Source of the DNA: Adiantum capillus-veneris
Lineage: Eukaryota; Streptophyta; Polypodiopsida; Polypodiales; Pteridaceae
Reading direction: 5' to 3'
DNA length: 64,000 bases
NCBI GenBank assembly: GCA_014529385.2
Contig: CM043944.1
Span: 77,271,884-77,335,883, forward strand
The notes beneath the pieces were generated by a model. The model was not told where the DNA came from and did no database searches. It saw nothing but the letters and a program-made list of their open reading frames with translations. Shown piece after piece: positions 1 to 11,594 of the stretch (position 1 is the first letter of the stretch; each line of letters opens with the position of its first letter). The position numbers and the translations under genes are program-made.

Positions 1-934
1 TCTCTCTTGAAATCATAGTCTTCCTTGAGTATGGTGTAGAGAAGATAAAGCATATTCATTAGTGCTTTTCCTAGCGGGTAGAGGATCCCTATGTTACCCT
101 ACGACATTGTGCTAGAATGGATGACTAGTCCATTTGGAGCTTGAGAGCATAAGCTGCCGCAAGCATGTCTGCACATTAGTCCTATCAATCTTCCATAGTA
201 GAGTGACAAGCTCTACTTGGTGTTTGGGAGACGTCGTCTCCGTAAACTTGATCTAAGCATGCATACTACTTCACATTTGTCCACAATAAAGAAAAAGAGA
301 GTCTTATAAGAGAAAAACTTTGTTCATTTTAAACATTTGTACATTTGCTTACTCTAGGGAAGCAAGGTTTAGGTTATCCTTTAATTGTAAGCCTTGCATC
401 CATCTAGCATCTTCAAAAGGATAATTCTTAAACTTAATGAGATATCATCGGATAGTCTTACCGCCTCTTAGTACCTTGTTTTCATGTTGGAGGATGGACT
501 CGGGCTACAGCACCTCTTCTTGGTCCTCGATCTTTGATGGGTCTTCAATAGTAGGTTCTTGAACTGGCTCTCCTTTGTAAGGCTTTAATAGGCTCACATG
601 AAAAGAATTGTGTATGAGCCAATGGCTGGGCAACTTGATTTGATAGGCCATCTAATTGATTGGCCCAAGAATCTGGAAGGGACCATAGTACCTTTTTGCT
701 AACTTAGCATAGTACTTTTGGTGTCCCGTAGGATTCTTGCTCGTTGTGTGCCTTAATCAAGTCTTGGGAAATTTGAGTAAGACCCAATCATCTTCTTTAA
801 AGGCTTGGCTCTTCTGTGCTTGTCAGCAGCAGCCTTTTGCCTTTGCTATGAGATAGAGATAGCATCCTTAATCTTTTGGAAATATTCTTGTAGGTCTCGT
901 CTATACTCATCTGCAGAAAGATCTTCCCATGTAC
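1..934 (-). pseudogene. R1 integrase C-terminal region, chromodomain remnant and 3' tail
   Basis: This stretch aligns, reversed, with R5 positions about 58115-59085. The part near 380-530 corresponds to the R5 chromodomain-like segment at 58560-58730. Here that segment is broken by frameshifts and several stops, so no continuous reading frame remains. Roughly 1-350 is the non-coding tail before the 3' LTR. In chromoviruses the chromodomain guides integration toward particular chromatin; this copy cannot encode one. Confidence 0.7.
930..934. repeat. Target-site duplication of N1 (left copy)
   Basis: TGTAC lies directly before the left N1 LTR and again directly after the right LTR at 6324-6328. 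Removing N1 plus one TGTAC restores the sequence seen without interruption (reversed) in R5 near 58110-58130. Confidence 0.93.
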
Positions 935-1120
935 TGTAAGAACTAGGGATGCTAGACCATAGGATCCTCCTCCCAACCCCCCATTATATAGGCGGGCTAC
1001 TAGCCCCTTGCCCTAGACGGATCCCCTGTCCACACTGTCTAGCCCGGCCCCTGGCCGTAGTCCATGACCACCCTAGTCCTTAGTTTTGGGCCTTGCCCCG
1101 ACAGAACTCTTGTCCTGACA
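935..1120 (-). repeat. N1 3' LTR
   Basis: Direct repeat of 6135-6323. On the plus strand it begins TGTAAGAACTAGGGATG and ends TCCTGACA. The two copies differ by several substitutions and a 3-base indel. Confidence 0.93.
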
Positions 1121-1140
1121 TTACTCCCCCCTTAAGGAAG
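1121..1140 (-). promoter_or_regulatory. N1 polypurine tract
   Basis: On the minus strand this reads CTTAAGGGGGGAGTAA immediately before the 3' LTR. This is the expected site of the primer for plus-strand DNA synthesis. Confidence 0.75.
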
Positions 1141-4100
1141 AGTTTTTGTCCTCAAAAACACGTGGTATTATCTGCGTAAGAACACTGATGTTTTCTTTAT
1201 TGACGTCCCATTAGTGGGCCAATTGTCCATATGACTGATACTTGGTGCAGTGAGAGGAGGTTCAATGAAACCAAGAGCAACATCTTGATTTTCAACATTG
1301 TTGTCCTGTTGCAACCACTTGTATCTAAATGGGAACTCAATTTACAACTAACTTGAGTACTTTAAAGGTGTAATCGGAAAAATGAAAGAAAACCTTGGCG
1401 TAACTTTCCATGCAGTTGTGAGCCAGATTTCCTACTCGCGTGAGTATCTTGAAAAGCTCATAGCTACTGAGGGATAGAATAGGAAGTGTCCTCATGTCAG
1501 ACTTCTGAATAGTTTGAAACACAAAGAACTACATGTTCATCCCTAATGAAGGTTACTTGCCAACATACTTGGTCAGTGCATCTAGTAAGTCCTTGACTTA
1601 TGAAATTATTGAAACAATATCCAACCCCACCACAACAGGTGTTCAAAGTTGAAAACCTTACTTAAGCAAATTCTAGAATAGGGAGAGAATCACCCATTCA
1701 GAAATGCGTTGTGCTAACGTATGCTCTTAGCAGATCCTTTAGCAAAAAATACTTGTAAGCTGTCCATCCAACACGGGATGAATAGCAGCAGTAAGAGTGA
1801 GGTGCTTTTCCCCAACCACTTACAGACAGTCTTCCACGACTGTCGATAAACTATGACTCAATCATTGAGTATCCAGCCATGTATTTGATATGGAGTGGAG
1901 AACCAACTAGGTTGAAAGCTGTTTGGACTGGAGAAGCTCATAGGATTTAGACCATCCAACCACAGACGATCATCCTGAGTCAGTACCTTGTATGGCAGGG
2001 TGTAAACTCATAATAAAGCTGCAATAGAGATTGCACTTGTTATACAGACAAGGTACAGAAAGAATAAAGTCCATGAATTTGCATGCCACTCCAAATAAAT
2101 CAGTGTTAAACACTAGGGCCCATAACACCTAATGTGCATGCATTTAACACAAACCTATTCAAACCACAATTCCATGACGAGACTTTCCACGATGCATTCG
2201 CGAAATCCTGGCGACAAAAGTTGGACCATAATAGAATGTGACAACACAATCCCACCTAGGTACCAACTATGAGACATTCTGAACGTAGCATATTTGTCTA
2301 TATGTAGAAACGAACCTCCATTAAGGTGGTTTCACAGCACTTATAATCGGAACAAGTTTGTACTTAGTACTCGACAATTTTTGTCCACTGAAATTGTTCC
2401 TAATATGGTGTGCTCCAAATGGTCGAATGAATGAATGCAACCAGCACATAGGGACTTCATCGCGACACATCATTAGGAATTAGGCGCCAGTGTCAATCGT
2501 AGAGACTCATATTCACCACATGTGGAATATGTCTCAAATAAGGATGGCAGAGAAAGCGACATCAATCAAGCACAAATTGTACTTGTGTGTGGAGGAAACT
2601 ATGAACACTTCGCGACGCGAGTGAGAGGGACCCTCATTATCGTTGCTCCACACTGGCTAAACCAAACTCCTTGAGTTCCTAGACCAGTTGTATCCCATGT
2701 GACAACATGTGCCAAATCAAACCCGACAAGTGGGTTCATAACAGCATAATGTATAGTGGACACTACGGCCCAAGATACTTTCTTCCAACATGCCCTTGGC
2801 ATGGCTCTAAAATATTCAAGCGTATTTAAACGACTTGGAAAAAAACAAGCAATGCATACTAAAAATTGGAATACACCAAATCAATAGATGCGTACCTGGT
2901 GATTGAACTAAATGTTCACTTACCCGTATTCAAATACAAAGGAGCACATCGTCCACCTGTTGAAAAAACAAGCAACATTGCACTGGAAACCCTGGGATCC
3001 TTTGCAATCCAAACCTATTGAGGATTAGAATCTACGTAGTCAAACCCCTTGGTAAGTTCCTTTGTAGAAACTGCTCAACTAGCAGGTAACAGTAACCAAC
3101 ATATTCAACCGTGTACAGAATGATTGGAATCAACTTGAGCAGTTGAATTCGTCCGCTACCGCGTGGTATATTGCGAACCTCTTTCCTTGAAAGTATAACG
3201 AGAATAGATCAAACTATGATCCTCCATGACTAGGGGGTGATTTAACAATCACCCGCCGGGTCTTACCCCAAAACTGTGCTGCCATAGACACTCGTAGTGC
3301 TAGAGAGAGCAAGAGATCCACACAAGTGAGATACCTAGCTCTTACGGACAGCCATGCTATCTCAATTGATTGCTGCATCTATACGCCGTGTTATAGATCA
3401 GCCTATGCGAGTGTAAGTTCATTCAAAACTCAGGCTCCATCGTCGCACCAAAACATGTAGTGCATATGAAATACCCATGTGTAATGGCAAGACTCTTGCT
3501 TTCCCATTAACGTCGATGAGCAGTCCACTGGGTAGATATGTTCAAGCTGGAGAACAATCTCTTAAGGAATGCCAACAAGTGGGTCTTACCCGAGATCTGA
3601 CAATGACTCTTAGCCAATGTGTGTGGCTCATAGCCCTTATGGCATTTAGTGTTCAATTGACTGAACCTATGAAGACTAATTTAGATGGCATCTTGCCCAA
3701 TTTCTAGCTGAGTTAGAGCACCTTGGCGCAGGCTAACTCTTAAACAAAACATGTTCAAAAGATCCTTAAAAAATTTCCATTATTATGCGAGAGAAATAAG
3801 AAAGAGAGAGAAGGAGAGCATGCTGAGCTGAGGAACTTTCCTTAAGTTTCTAGAGTGTGTACCCAATATGTGTGCTCTTACGCATCAGTCCATAGTTTGC
3901 TGGCATGACTCTTGCATCGAGAGAGGTAACAGAGAAACACAAAACACATCTTGACCCATCAATCTTGTAGGGGTCGTGACTGTACGAGGGTGACTTAAGT
4001 AGGGCACTTTGCCTGTGAAATAAGTCCTAGATTGATGTGCCATTTAGTGTTGTTGTGTGGTGACAACAACCAAAAATCATGTGCAACAATCTATCACTTA

Positions 4101-6121
4101 TCTTGTCCTTGACAAAGTTGTGAGTGTGATAGCGGAAGCGTACTTTATACCACTTGGGTAGCATGCCTTGCATACAAAAGTGGAAGCCCGTGGCTACCAT
4201 AACAATCATAAACGTAAAAGTTAACACCAGAAGTGCCTTGCACCGACTCACCCTAATGCATTGATCTTGTATGCATCTGATAATGTTGTCGGCTGATCGT
4301 ATAAGCCGAGATTATGAAACTGGTTGTACCAAAAATGATTATATCAAAAAGAAATTGGGACATAACACTACCCAATTCAGAAAATGGACAATACTCTGAA
4401 AAGCCACATGCACGTATGAAGACATATAACTATTGTGCCCTGCACCAAAACTGGAGCTTATGTCGAATCACGAACTAATGCATCATGCTTACGTTGTTAC
4501 GTTGTTGGACATGTGGACACTGCTTTTTTTGATGCGTTCCTAAGCAAATAAAGAATAATTTTTTACTTTTTGCATGCCGAAAGTCGGATTGTGATAGTCG
4601 CTTCCTGACCACGTTGGTCATGACCAGATTTTTTCCTACAACCAAATTATCTTGTGCATGTTGGACCTCTTTGGTCATAATTGGTGCATAGACAACTTTT
4701 TGGGTTTTTGACAAGTTAGAAGTTGATTCTGGTAGCATATTATAAATTAATCGTGTGAGATTTTCCACTTGCATAGCCAATATTTGGACCCGTACAGCTA
4801 GCTTGCAAAATCGGGCCTCAAAAGTTTGCCAGTCCTGTCGAGTGACAAACTCCCTGGCATCCGGCTATCATCCTCCAGAATATCAAACATGCTCTGAGGA
4901 GGAGGTGTAGATACTTGCGCAGAGAAAGATAGACTACCTGGGTATGCATCACACGTCCCTGTTGCCACGTGGATACCCTCCGTGAGAGTATCCGGCCACT
5001 GGCATCCACAGGTGGAGCAGACTCCAAGTATTCAAAGTCAAACATGTGTTGATCATCAATTTCCGCACTCATGGCAAAAACGTGGTGTGCAAACAAAAGA
5101 GAAAACAATACCTTGGAGTATATAAATGCGCGTAGCCGTACCGAACGAAGAAACTCGTAGCAGAGGCCGGGTGATTAGCCGTGCTAATGACACTTGCGAT
5201 CGTAAAGAAGGTGAACTCCAAATTGCCAATGAAATTGAAGGTGCTGAAAAATTGTAGCGTCCCAAATAACTTGCTCGCATCGTGTGCAGTCCAGCAAGTT
5301 GCAAGTCGCCGAATGTAGACTTGATAAACGATCTTGCAAACGTTCGTCGACAATTTTTGATCTGCAATTTTTGGTTTTTAAACCCTGATTTGGAACGAGC
5401 TCATAGCACTTTGCGATAATTAACTGGATAATTATGCCTTCAATTGAACCGAGCGTCAAATTCGAAGACGGATTGTAAATCCCAAGCAACCGTGAATCGG
5501 CAATTAACTTGCAGTCGAGGATGCACTTGAAAGCACCGATCAATTCATAGTGGCCAAAAACTAGGTTTGCATCTTATGCAATCGCCAAATCGGTTGAAAT
5601 TTGTTGACTAATTTGCGAGTTCTTGAAACTACAAAATCTGGTTTTCAGCCGGCTCTGAATACTGAGTTATTCCTGATCAACAAAAATTTGTGCTCGTTTG
5701 CCTTCCACCGGATCAAGAGAACTGAGGGGAGGCTTGCCGCCCAAAACAGCGTATGTAGAGGCTCTTGCAATGGACACTAGGGTTGGCCAAGTGTGGAGAT
5801 CCAACCTATGGTTCAAAAAAACAAAAAATTGACGAACTCTGTCTGCAGCCAAAATCGGCCAGCTGCGCGATTCAAGATGACAATAGAGCTCATGATGGAT
5901 AAAGTATTTGGCACCGGTGCAAGCTCGTGAATTGGCTGGTTTCCACAGCGCTCCCAACGAGCCTAACCTCGTTCAGTTCTGTGCAAGGTGAAAACTTCCC
6001 ATTCCCGACTTAGGGTACTTGCACGTGCTAGGCTTCGGCCTTCTTCCTCCCTGACCTTGCTTGGTTGCATGCAACATGCAAAAAGCCAAAAACGTGCTTT
6101 TCTTTCTATTCTTGGCCTAAA
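1141..6121. other. N1 interior, no supported gene
   Basis: About 5 kb. Several overlapping minus-strand ORFs of roughly 95-120 codons lie at 4475-5957, but none shows a retroelement or host domain that I recognise. The sequence looks like ordinary non-coding retroelement filler. Confidence 0.7.
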
Positions 6122-6133
6122 GCTCTGATACCA
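6122..6133 (-). promoter_or_regulatory. N1 primer binding site (initiator Met tRNA type)
   Basis: The minus strand reads TGGTATCAGAGC, one base after the LTR. This is the classic plant primer site complementary to the 3' end of initiator tRNA-Met, and it fixes the element on the minus strand. Confidence 0.93.
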
Positions 6134-6134
6134 G

Positions 6135-6323
6135 TGTAAGAACTAGGGATGCTAGACCATAAGATCCTCCTCCCAACCCCGCATTACATAGGCAGGCTCC
6201 TAGCCCCTTGCCCTAGAGGGATCTCCTGTCCACACTGTCTAGCCCGCCGGCCCCTGGCCATAGTCCGTGACCACCCTAGTCCTTAGGTTTGGGCCTTGCC
6301 CCTCTGGAACCCTTGTCCTAACA
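6135..6323 (-). repeat. N1 5' LTR
   Basis: Direct repeat of 935-1120, with TG...CA ends. It is followed by the right copy of the TGTAC target duplication at 6324-6328. Confidence 0.93.
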
Positions 6324-6479
6324 TGTACCTTAAGTAGCAGGGGACTTTTTGATCTTCCCTCAATTACCTCAAAGGTGCTTTTCCCGTGGAAGTATGTACA
6401 GTGTTACTGTAGCCATACTCCACTAAGGGTAAGTACTTCTCCCATTGGGATCTTTGATCTACTTCCGTTACATAGGCTT

Positions 6480-7001
6480 TTAGTAGATCGAGAATTGTCC
6501 ATCCGTTTGTGGGTGATAGGCCGAAGAGAAATTTATCCTTGTTCCTAAATTCTCAAAGAGACCGTTCCAGAAATTACTGGTCATTCTAGGATCTCGATTC
6601 GACACTATAGACATTGGCAAGCCATGGTACTTGAAGATTTGTGAAATGAAGAGGGTTGCCATTTGATGGGCTTTGATAGTCTTTTTGACAGGTATAAAAT
6701 GATCTTGTTTACTAAACCTGTCCACTATCATCCATATTCCCATATTCCCATGGATAGACTTAGGCAATCCAAAGATAAAATCCATGGATATGCTCTCCCA
6801 TGGTGAATTAGGGATTGGCAAAGGTTGAAGCAATCCAGGTTGCTTCCCTCTATCAAACTTTGTCTTTTGGAATACCACAAATTTAGAAACATACTCTTGT
6901 ATATTTGCTTTCATGGTAGGCCAATAGAAATATGTTTCAAGCCCTTTTAGGGTAGACTGAATCCCTCTATGCCCTGCATAAGGAGGAGCATGAGATTTCA
7001 T
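6480..7001 (-). pseudogene. R1 integrase (HHCC and catalytic core), inactive
   Basis: The integrase inserts retroelement cDNA into the genome. An H-x7-type histidine pair (HAPPYAGHRG) starts the zinc-binding domain, but the two cysteines that should follow are phenylalanines (KFVVFQKTK). The core shows the first aspartate in SMDFIFGLP and the second in SNRDPRM. The third catalytic residue, a glutamate after YHPQTDGQ, is missing. Alignment to R5 (about 57910-57960) shows a 21-base deletion of the codons carrying it plus a one-base deletion, after which the frame is lost. The continuation lies at 6329-6479 in another frame and then beyond N1. Confidence 0.88.
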
Positions 7002-7009
7002 ACATTACT

Positions 7010-7809
7010 TTCTCACGTAGTGAGCTAGTAATGCATAGTCTATTGCCATAGAGAATATAACCAACTTGTAAAGTAAATGGTTCCTCTTTCTTCCCTAGTG
7101 CAAGGGCTGAAATCACATCTCTAAAATCGGGATCAATAGCATACTCATCTATAACAGAAGATAAATCATTGTGGGTTGCTATGGAAACCGCATTCACTCT
7201 CGGCCGTCTTGAGAGTGCATCGGCTACTTTATTATGCTTGCCAGCAATGTGAGCAATATGAAAATGAAATTGTGAAAGAAAGTTTGCCTACCTCATTTGT
7301 TTGTCGGAGAGCTTGGTCTGCATCATGAAGTACTTAAGACTTTGGTGATCCGTTCGCAGAATGAAAGGAGTCCCCAATAAATAGTGCTTCCATGAGTCTA
7401 AGGCATGTAGAACTGCGAGGAGCTCCTTTTTATATATTCCTAGAGCTTGCTCAACAGGGTCGAACCTTTGACTTTCATAGCCTATGGTGTGCCCTTCTTG
7501 GAGCAAAACAGCTTCAAGGCAATCACCACAAGCATCACATTGGACCTCAAATGGCTTTGAGAGATCCGGTAGTGTAAGCACAGGTTGAGAGATAAGCTTT
7601 TCTTTAAGCTTTTCGAAAGCATTGTTCTCCTTGGCAGACCATGTGTACCTAGCATTTTTCTTTGTTAGGTCATGTAATGGTCCTGCTATTAGTGAGAACT
7701 TTTCTATGAAGCGTCTATAATATGCACACATACCTTTAAAGCTTCTTAGCTCATGAAGATTTCTTGGTTTAGGCCATCCTTTTATTACCTCTAACTTTGA
7801 TGGATCCAT
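7010..7809 (-). pseudogene. R1 RT connection and RNase H
   Basis: The segment begins with the gypsy RT thumb/connection motif (residues such as RSFKGMCAYYRRFI). It continues into RNase H with FEVQCDACGDCL, where the family has DAS near this position, then KKELLAVLHALDSWKHYLLG and RTDHQSLKYF. RNase H removes the RNA template during reverse transcription. A TAG at about 7285 interrupts the frame, which continues to an IAGKHNKVADALSRRP segment and the linker to integrase. The sequence matches R5 at 56700-57470. Confidence 0.88.
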
Positions 7810-7829
7810 TTGGATGCCATCTTGAGAGA

Positions 7830-8384
7830 TAATGTGACCTAAATACTGAATCTCTTGTAAGAAAAAATCACTTTTCTTTTGATTAACATAAAGTTTATCT
7901 ATCTTAAAACTTGAAATATTACCTGGAGATGTTGCTTGTGTTCGTCTAATGAATTAGAGTAGATGATGATATCATCAAAGAACACTCCAGTAAAGGTTCA
8001 ATGAGGCCTAAATAGCTTCTCCATCAAGTGATTGAATGTGGTTGATGCATTGGTCAAGCCAAAAGGCATGACAATGTATTCGTAAAGACCAAACGTAGTG
8101 AAAAATGCGGTCTTTACAATGTCTTGATCACCTATCCTTATTTGATGATAGCCACTTTTTAGGTCAATCCTATTGAAGTAGGTGGACCCTTGTAGCTTAT
8201 CAAAGAGGTCGTCTACCCGTGGAATGGGAATCCTATTCTTGATAGTGATCCTATTTAGTGCTCTATAGTCGACACACATACGATATGTAACGTCCTTCTT
8301 TTGCACTAGTAGCATAGGAGAACAAATGGGAGATGAGCTAGGCCTAACCATGCCCTTCTCAACTAACTCATGCACATGCCACAT
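7830..8384 (-). pseudogene. R1 reverse transcriptase
   Basis: Clear gypsy RT blocks are present: VQKKDVTYRMCVDYRALN, IPIPRVDDLFDKLQGS, FNRIDLKSGYHQIRI, TAFFTTFGLYEYIVMPFGLT. After MEKLFRPH a frameshift follows. The catalytic FFDD motif lies in the shifted frame at 7971-7982, so both catalytic aspartates are present in the DNA but not in one ORF. More stops follow. Confidence 0.92.
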
Positions 8385-8393
8385 AATCTCCTC

Positions 8394-9119
8394 TTATTGA
8401 GCTTGAGAAACTCTATAAGGAGGTTTCTTAGGCGGTGAACTTCCTGGAAGAATGTCAATTGCATGGTCATCATTGCCTCGTTTAGGAGGTAGCTCACAAG
8501 GGATGTCGTTAATAAAGACATCTTGAAACCCCTTGAGAAAATTGGATAACTCTAATTCCTTTTGATTGTGTTTTTTTTTTTTTTTTGCTAAAACATTAGG
8601 TTCCTTTTGAGAGTCTTTAACAAAAATCATGTACACAGAAATAGAGCTCTTTATTGACTTATTGAAAGCTTGTGTATGTACAATGGATATGGTGCTACCC
8701 ATTTGCTTGGCATCTATGTACATATCTTTTTCCCTGCACCTAAAGGAGATTCTCCTTTCAAGGAATTTAGCATTGGCAGCCATGCAATCAAACCGTGGTG
8801 CCCCTAGGATTACATACTCATGCTTGAGAGGAGAGATAAACAAGTCCTCTTTGTCCACATAGCTTTGGACATGGAGCCTCAATTTCCCAATTAAGGGAGT
8901 GACTGAAGATTGTTGCCCCTTGAAAGCACCATCAACGGGTAGGACATCTCCCATCTCACAAGCTTGTATGCCTAGCTTGGTGGCCAACTCTGTGGATATG
9001 AAACAGTGAGTAGAACCGGGGTCAAAGAGAATAAAAGCATCATGTTCTCTTACCTTTCCCCAAGCATGGCATAGAGGAGATCCTTTGTGGTAAGTTTCCC
9101 CCTCTTGGATTTCGACCAA
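8394..9119 (-). pseudogene. R1 protease region
   Basis: A retropepsin-like segment of about 241 residues. The active-site motif is FDPGSTHCFIS (family usually D-[ST]-G), followed by the flap region and HEYVILGAPRFDCMAANAKF, the usual ILG motif. R3 has the same DPG variant, while R5 has DHG. The C-terminal part (SNFLKGFQDVFIND) is the linker leading into RT. The protease cuts the gag-pol polyprotein. A 13-base T run near 8571-8586 encodes a lysine stretch. Confidence 0.85.
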
Positions 9120-9134
9120 GTAGCCCTAGGAGGC

Positions 9135-10646
9135 TCATGGCGGGTGTTCTTTAGGGGACAAGTGCGGTACGCATGCCCTTGCTCGCCGGCACTTGAAACA
9201 ACGGTTATCCTTGCGATAATGCTCAAACTCTTCAAGAGAGGGTTTGTTTTTACCTTTGTAAACTCCCTTCTCCTTAGCTTTGTTGGAGTTGCCCTTAGGA
9301 GACTTTTGGACATTGTCTTTCCCCTTATGCTCATTGGAACCCTTGTTTTCTATGGGCTTAAAATTTCTTTTAGACCCCATTTGGAAAATGATTCGAGAAG
9401 CCACCATAGTATGGTGTATAACCGTCAATATGGTGCGTGGCCTTTGGGAATTGACATACTCCACCATTTCTTCAGTTAAGCCCGCACAAAATTGTTCCTT
9501 TTGCTCTCCAAAATCCAACTTCTTGAAGACAGTGCCTTTGAGTTGTAAGTCCCAAAACTTGTCTACATATTTGTGAATGGATTTGTAAGGAGACACCTTC
9601 AAGCTTCGCCATTTGGTGAGTACTTTGTCTTTGGCATTGGTGGCCAAAAACTGCTTCATAATGGAAGCTCTTAAAGCTTTTTATGTTTGTGGAGCTTAAC
9701 CGTTGGCCCGTAGGCTAGACCACCATTGCTTGGAGGACTTTTGAAAGTGCATAGCTACATGGTGTAGCTTAGAGGACTCCGTGAAGCCCTCATCTCCAAA
9801 TGCCGCATCGAATTGTTGGATAAAGGCCAAGACCTTGTCCGTAGCACCAAATATGCCATCGTAGGTAAGGAAAGAGATGCTCTTCACTCCCTCTTTGAAC
9901 TTCTTGAGCTTGGACGACCTCTTCCACGCGGCATAGGATTTCCTATGGCCTCTTTTTTTTAATGGTTCAAAGGTTGCACCATCACTTTCTTCAGAAGGTG
10001 AAGAATTTGAGGAAGATGGAAAAGAGGGTGACCTCTTTCTCGCCTTTTTCTTGCCTTGATCTTCTTTGTCTTCACCATCACTTTCATAAGAGGAAGAGGA
10101 TGGAGAAGATGGAGAATAGGGTGTCCTCTTTCTCGCCTTTTTCTTCTCTTGCTTTTTGTCATCCCTCTTTGAAGTATGGTGTGGAGAAGTATGCAATGGT
10201 CTTCTCCATTTTGGAGGTGATGGAAAGCGTTTAGCCCGCCGTCTTCGTGGAGCCATCCCCACCGAGGTCGCAGGAGACTCACTTCTTTCTCGTTCCTTCG
10301 GTGGGGTCTCTTGAATTCTCCTTTGAGAAGGAGATGCGTCATCAAGGAGCAAACTTTTGAGCCCTTCAAATGAATCCTCTTCTTCTTCCCGAATCACAGA
10401 GACACCTCTTTTGAAAGTCTCACAAGGAGGCTTCCTAGGTGTTCTCTCGTCATGATGGGGAGCTTGGAGAATCCCATGAGCACAAAGCTACCGTTGCACT
10501 TCACTTTGGAGGGATGGATTGCCCATGGCTTGTTGAATCCTAGAAACAAGATAGTTAATAAGTGTAGTGGCATCATTAGTAGCCTGCTCATTAGCAAAAT
10601 CAAAGCTATCAACATTAATTTCACTCTCTTTACTATTGTCAGCCAT
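9135..10646 (-). pseudogene. R1 gag
   Basis: The gag start ATG is at 10646-10644 by comparison with R3 and R5. An in-frame TAG at 10490-10488 replaces a Gln codon found in the relatives. A Ser/Arg/Lys-rich segment follows, then the retrotransposon gag domain (VLAFIQQFDAAFGDEGF, KLHHVAMHFQ, QWWSSLRANG). A TAA near 9697 breaks it before MKQFLATNAKDKVLTKW. The zinc knuckle is split by a frameshift: the first half is CFKC in one frame and the second half GEQGHAYRTC in another. Gag forms the capsid and packages RNA; this copy is inactive. Confidence 0.9.
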
Positions 10647-10745
10647 TCTAACAACTTTTAGGTGTAAAATTTTTAGGTGTACCTTGGCACTTCAAGCCCT
10701 AATTGCTACTCCTCTTTACCCTTTAGAAAAAGCACTCAAGCTAGT
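10647..10745 (-). other. R1 leader fragment
   Basis: Reverse complement of the R5 leader just before its gag. Homology stops near 10745, where the R2 integrase end begins with no target duplication that I can see. Confidence 0.6.
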
Positions 10746-11583
10746 GTACATCATTTATCACATCAGAAATTTTGAAAGGTCCATAAAAACGAGGACCAAG
10801 TTTAACAAAAACGTTAGTATGAACACTTTTGATCCTTCATTTTTCAATGCAAAGCATAACATAATCACCTTCTTTGAATTGGTGTGCCTTGCGGTGCTTG
10901 TTAGCATGCTTACTATAAAGTTCTTGTGAGTGTTTAATGGTAGAATGTACACTTTCATAAAAATCATGAAAATTAGCATTAAAATCATCAGCCGCTGCAG
11001 GCACAATATTGGAAAGACGTGAAGCAGCAGTAGGCAGAGAATGACCATACACAATTTCAAAAGGAGATTTACATGTCGCAGTGTGAGTGGTGTTGTTATA
11101 TGCAAGCTAGGGAATATGCAAGTAATTATCCCATTTCTTGGGTTGAGAAGAAACATAAGCTTTTAACAAATCAATGATGGTACAATTAGTGACTTTAGTT
11201 GGACCATTAGACTCAAGATGGAATGCAGAAGTAAAATTAAGTGTTGTTCCAAGATTTTCAAAATCAATAGTTCAAAAATCACTACAAAACTTGGAATCTC
11301 GATCAGATAAATAACTTTAGGCAAACCATGATGTGGAAAGACAGTTTTAAGAAATAGAAGTGCAGCTTAATGTGCTGTGAGTGTTTCTTACAAGGAATAA
11401 AGTATGCTTGTTTGAAAAAAGGTCAATGACAATCCAAATCATATCATGCTTGTGAACAGTGAGTGGAAATCCAGCAACAAAATCCATTGAAATATGTTCC
11501 CAAGGTTTTTCAAGAATAGGGAGAGAGTGTAAAAGTCCCAATTTCTTACCTGTTGTTGCTTTGACTTTTGACAAATTAAACAA
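10746..11583 (-). pseudogene. R2 integrase
   Basis: The core begins with PILEKPWEHISMDFVAGFP (first catalytic Asp) and MIWIVIDLFSNKHTLF. The middle of the core is broken by stops. The C-terminal part is seen at 10837-11052 (SNIVPAAADDFNANFHDFYE, HQFKEGDYVMLC). After an in-frame TGA it continues with KLGPRFYGPFKISDV, the typical gypsy integrase C-terminal GPF/Y-like motif. The sequence ends abruptly at the junction with R1. Confidence 0.8.
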
Positions 11584-11594
11584 GTTGAAACATA

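Larger units (their letters stand above)
935..6323 (-). mobile_element. N1: LTR element without recognisable coding genes (LARD-like)
   Basis: The element is 5389 bp with short direct LTRs (186 and 189 bp), TG...CA ends and a 5-bp TGTAC target duplication. A primer binding site of the initiator-methionine type lies by the right LTR and a purine-rich tract by the left LTR, so it is oriented on the minus strand. The 5-kb interior has only short ORFs of about 100 residues or less. I see no gag, protease, RT, RNase H or integrase motif. Large LTR elements without coding capacity are called LARDs and depend on enzymes from other elements; very short LTRs with so long an interior are unusual. It is inserted in R1. 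Confidence 0.88.
1..10745 (-). mobile_element. R1: decayed Ty3/gypsy chromovirus, split by N1
   Basis: The minus strand reads gag, protease, RT, RNase H, integrase and a chromodomain-like tail from right to left. The order and sequence match R5 (52382-60743) on the other strand. The first 260 bases are the reverse complement of the last part of the R5 internal region (about 58830-59085), so the 3' LTR lies just outside the window. At the right, homology to the R5 leader stops near 10745, where R2 begins; the 5' LTR is therefore missing. The coding region has many stops and frameshifts, so the copy is inactive. N1 occupies 935-6323 and is not part of R1. Confidence 0.88.

Noticed and set aside
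4475-5957. Cluster of overlapping minus-strand ORFs of about 95-120 codons in N1
   Set aside because: They overlap each other in different frames, have unremarkable composition and show no domain. Chance ORFs are more likely than genes.
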